Shown: piece after piece, positions 6,365-8,788 of the stretch
How the letters are laid out: each line of letters opens with the position of its first letter
Position numbering within the stretch: position 1 is the stretch's first letter
Source of the DNA: Lentisphaerota bacterium
GTDB taxonomy: Bacteria; Verrucomicrobiota; Kiritimatiellia; RFP12; JAAYLN01
NCBI GenBank assembly: GCA_012514915.1
Contig: JAAYZJ010000276.1
Span: 1 to 8,788 of the forward strand
Reading direction: 5' to 3'
DNA length: 8,788 nucleotides
Position numbers and translations under genes: made by a program
Notes under the pieces: model-generated
Databases searched by the model: none
Seen by the model: only the letters and a program-made list of their open reading frames with translations
What the model was told of the DNA's origin: nothing

Positions 6365-8662
6365 ATGCGAAGAAAGGCCGACCCCGCCATGCCCAAGCCA
6401 CTTATCAATCGCGTGCGTGAACTGGCGTTCGCCACGGGCGCCCAGGCGCTGGGAGTTGCCCCTGCCGAACGCTTCAGCCAGGCCCCCCGGCCCTACTGGC
6501 CCTCGTCCTATCTGCCCGGCGCCCGGAGTGTGGTGGTGGTCGGCGTGCATTACCCCGATGCCTGTGTGGAGGAATGCGGCAACGAGGATCTGCAGGCGAT
6601 GAACGCCTACGGCATCGTGCAGGTGGATATGAACATCCTGCTCGATGTGCTCTCGTTCCGCATCGCCCGGCTGCTGGACCGGGAGGGCTTCGGCGCGGTC
6701 TCCTTCAGCACCTCGCACATCTGGCGCTACCGCCCGTTCGGCGAGATCGCCCGCAGCTTCACCCCCGATTTCGCCCACCGCCACGCGGCCGTGGCGGCGG
6801 GTCTGGGCGAGTTCGGCTGGAACGGACTCGTGATCAATCCGGAATTCGGGCCGCGCATCCGGTTCAACTGCATCATCACGCAGGCCGAACTTCCGCCCAC
6901 GCCCATGTACGCGGGTCCCGCGCTCTGCGACAAGTGCATGCGCTGCGTGAAGCACTGCTCCATGGACACCTTCCGCAAGGAGGTGGCCGGTCTGGACCGC
7001 GTCGTGATCGGCGGGCGGGAATTCAAGTTTCCGCACACCAACAAGTGGCGCTGCGCCTGGGCGGAGCATTTCGCGCTCGGCCTGAACGTGCCCATCCCGG
7101 ACAAGATCGACGAGCGCAGCGTGCTGGCGGCCAAGCACCGGTACGGCGTGTTTGGCGGCGAGATCGGCAACTGCCTGCGCCAGTGCCTGCCCCCGGATGC
7201 GCGCACGGCCCCGGTAGCGACCGACTCGACCGTGTGGCGCCGGCGCAAGGCACCGCCGACCGGCGGAACCGCCCCGCTGCTCCGCGACCTCCGCCGCCTG
7301 GCGCCCCGGCCCGACTACCTGGCCGTCCTGCCCGTCGCGGAACTGCCGCCCGACCTCCTCACGTCCGAGCTGCCCGGCACACAGGCGCTGCTGGTGCTGG
7401 GCGTGAACCTGCCCCGCGACCTACCGGATCTGGAGATCCTGGGCCATGCCGGCGACCTCCCGGCGGGGCTCCAGGAGGCGACGGCCTTCAGCCGCGAGGA
7501 GGGCAACCGCCTGCTCGCGCTGCTCGGACACCAGGCTGCCATGCTGGCCGAGCAGCACGGCTACGACGCCATGCCCCGCGTCGCGCTGAAAGCCGACCGT
7601 CTGGCCGCGCTCTGCGGATGGGGCGACTTCAGCGGCGACGGCCGCCTGTTCCGCACCCGCACGCACGGCACCAACAGCCTCTTCACCGTCGTCGCCCTCA
7701 CGGCTCCGCTGCCGCGGACGATCGTGAAGGAACGGCGTCCGAAGCCCGCCCCGTGCACGCGGGAGGCACTGGAGAAAGCCGCGCGGGAGCAGGGCGTCGA
7801 TCTCTTTGGCGTCGCCCCCCTGCAACGCCTCGAGGCATTCCCGGCCGTGCGCGAACTCCAGCGGCTCTATCCCGCGCTCCGCAATGCGGTGGTTCTCGGG
7901 ATGCACTATCCCGACGGCTATCTGGCCCCCGGCCCGGAGGCTCCCACCGGCGCCCTGGGCACCTACAGCTTCGCGCAATACCAGACGCACCGGGAGCTGG
8001 GCTGGGCGGCACTCGCGCTCTGCCGGCAACTGGAGGCGTCCGGACAGGCCGGCTTGCCGATCCTCGACCTGGGCGGGAAGGCGTCGAAGACCCTCAACGT
8101 CCGCGGCACGCCCCCGGCCGACGCGGCCATGGATCGCGGTATGATCGGCCTGCTGCCCTTCGCCTTCATTCCCGACCACCGCGCCAACGCGCTGGCCGCC
8201 GTGGCCGCCGGACTCGGCGCCCTCGGCTATCACGGCGCCGCCCTCACCCCGGAGTTCGGTGTCCGGCAGCGCTTCATCTGCATCCTGACCGACCTGGATC
8301 TGAAGGCCGATCCCCTGTCCAACTTCGATCCCGGGTGCACCGCCTGCCGGCGCTGTCTCGATGCCTGTCCGACCGCCGCGCTCGACCGGCGGCGGAAGGA
8401 GAGCCTGTCCGTCGGGGGACGCACCCTGCGCATCCCCCGCCTGGATGCTCCGCGCTGCGACTGGGCCAAGCGCTTCGGGCTCGTCGGCGCCTCCGGTCCG
8501 GAGGCCCAGGGCTCGACCACCGACATTCCGCCGCCGGAGACGATCTCCCTGAAGGCGATCCACGAGGCCATGGAGGCGCGGGATCCCCTGCAGGATCACT
8601 TCGCTTCGATTCTCGAGCCCTGCATCCGCGTCTGCCCGGGACGCCGGCCTACAGAGGCTTAA
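6365..8662 (+). CDS. Triple-unit QueG/reductive dehalogenase-like iron-sulfur protein
   Basis: The 765-residue protein appears to be three tandem QueG-like units. Unit 1 (about 9-280) and unit 3 (about 465-760) are complete. Each has the ALGVAP/LFGVAP opening, a GxHYPD strand, the AAVAAGLG core with NPEFG or TPEFG, then cysteines. Unit 1 has C188, C191, C194, C198, C230, C270 and C274; unit 3 has C658, C661, C664, C668, C698, C753 and C757. The equivalent blocks GGREFKFP and GGRTLRIP precede C230 and C698. Unit 2 (about 302-452) keeps only the N-terminal part, with LVLGVNLP and LAALCGWGDFSGDGRLF in place of the core, and has no cluster motif. QueG (epoxyqueuosine reductase) and reductive dehalogenases use base-off cobalamin and two [4Fe-4S] clusters, so a cytosolic reductase role is plausible. 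It is probably not QueG itself: the catalytic Asp position is not Asp, there is no HEAT tail and the size is about double. It follows the permease by 20 bp. Substrate unknown; automated labels of 'epoxyqueuosine reductase' should be distrusted. Confidence 0.85.
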   Translation: MRRKADPAMPKPLINRVRELAFATGAQALGVAPAERFSQAPRPYWPSSYLPGARSVVVVGVHYPDACVEECGNEDLQAMNAYGIVQVDMNILLDVLSFRIARLLDREGFGAVSFSTSHIWRYRPFGEIARSFTPDFAHRHAAVAAGLGEFGWNGLVINPEFGPRIRFNCIITQAELPPTPMYAGPALCDKCMRCVKHCSMDTFRKEVAGLDRVVIGGREFKFPHTNKWRCAWAEHFALGLNVPIPDKIDERSVLAAKHRYGVFGGEIGNCLRQCLPPDARTAPVATDSTVWRRRKAPPTGGTAPLLRDLRRLAPRPDYLAVLPVAELPPDLLTSELPGTQALLVLGVNLPRDLPDLEILGHAGDLPAGLQEATAFSREEGNRLLALLGHQAAMLAEQHGYDAMPRVALKADRLAALCGWGDFSGDGRLFRTRTHGTNSLFTVVALTAPLPRTIVKERRPKPAPCTREALEKAAREQGVDLFGVAPLQRLEAFPAVRELQRLYPALRNAVVLGMHYPDGYLAPGPEAPTGALGTYSFAQYQTHRELGWAALALCRQLEASGQAGLPILDLGGKASKTLNVRGTPPADAAMDRGMIGLLPFAFIPDHRANALAAVAAGLGALGYHGAALTPEFGVRQRFICILTDLDLKADPLSNFDPGCTACRRCLDACPTAALDRRRKESLSVGGRTLRIPRLDAPRCDWAKRFGLVGASGPEAQGSTTDIPPPETISLKAIHEAMEARDPLQDHFASILEPCIRVCPGRRPTEA

Positions 8663-8788
8663 ACCTAAAAACGGGAGTTAACGCGCTGGCGCGCGCAGTT
8701 AGTGGGTCGAGCAAAGGGGGCGCGCAAGTGTGCTGTTTTGTCCCATTCCGGCAGGCGTCTTCCTGTTGGCCTTGAACGGGCACACCCC
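8663..8788 (+). other. Non-coding tail after the QueG-like gene
   Basis: No gene is supported in these 126 bp. TAAC (8679-8682) can pair with GTTA (8698-8701) and the GC-rich sequence between them can form an imperfect hairpin. TGTTTTGT lies 33 nt further on (8734-8741), so a terminator here is possible but not convincing. GTGTGC (8728-8733) and GCACAC (8780-8785) form an isolated 6-bp inverted repeat 46 nt apart, which may be chance. Confidence 0.35.

Noticed and set aside
5166..6401. A 411-codon open frame on the minus strand opposite the permease
   Set aside because: The product is extremely rich in Asp, Gln, Glu and His, which is the expected reverse image of hydrophobic codons. No domain is seen.
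7421..8599. A 392-codon open frame on the minus strand opposite the QueG-like gene
   Set aside because: It is antisense to a motif-rich coding frame, and its low-complexity product has no recognisable family.
6574..8775. A 733-codon open frame on the plus strand in another frame of the QueG-like gene
   Set aside because: The product is dominated by Arg, Gly, Pro and Ala with no motifs. The overlapping frame has clear paired Fe-S motifs.
8663..8788. Possible tRNA, IS end or attachment site in the tail
   Set aside because: No cloverleaf, CCA-like end, terminal inverted repeat or transposase remnant could be found. The only repeats are 6-mers compatible with chance.

Overview
This is a GC-rich (roughly two-thirds G+C), densely coded bacterial chromosomal window with no RNA genes, mobile elements or CRISPR arrays that I can see. 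It holds six protein genes. The Der GTPase and the two-domain MazG show it is bacterial. The wording of the Der motifs and the unusual iron-sulfur protein would suit an anaerobic or facultative Gram-negative lineage, possibly in the PVC group (Kiritimatiellota/Verrucomicrobiota-like). That placement is a low-confidence impression, not a result.

Layout. (1) 1-1499, plus strand: the C-terminal part of a TPR-like helical-repeat protein; its reading frame is open to the window edge. (2) 1500-1602: a short convergent gap with a perfect 8-bp hairpin. (3) 1603-3191, minus strand: a two-gene unit. The promoter-proximal gene encodes a HAD-phosphatase-fold protein that has lost its catalytic residues, and the distal gene encodes MazG. 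A good sigma70-like promoter, a leader with an inverted repeat and a clear Shine-Dalgarno site precede the HAD-like gene. (4) 3192-3519: a non-coding stretch carrying that promoter and a short CGTCCT repeat. (5) 3520-5073, minus strand: der (engA), the ribosome-assembly GTPase, with a long basic tail. (6) 5074-5159: a compact divergent promoter region. (7) 5160-8662, plus strand: a likely two-gene operon, an AI-2E-family membrane permease followed 20 bp later by a 765-residue QueG-related iron-sulfur protein. (8) 8663-8788: a non-coding tail.

The most interesting item is the last gene. It is built from three tandem QueG-like units: complete, degenerate (no cluster cysteines), complete. Both complete units have the same seven-cysteine pattern, one short of the usual eight for two [4Fe-4S] clusters, and both lack an aspartate at the usual QueG catalytic position. 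It is therefore probably not a housekeeping epoxyqueuosine reductase. The second item is the apparently dead HAD phosphatase paired with MazG. The der and permease start sites also lack good ribosome binding sites and have promoter-like boxes ending 6-7 nt before their start codons, which would fit leaderless transcripts.
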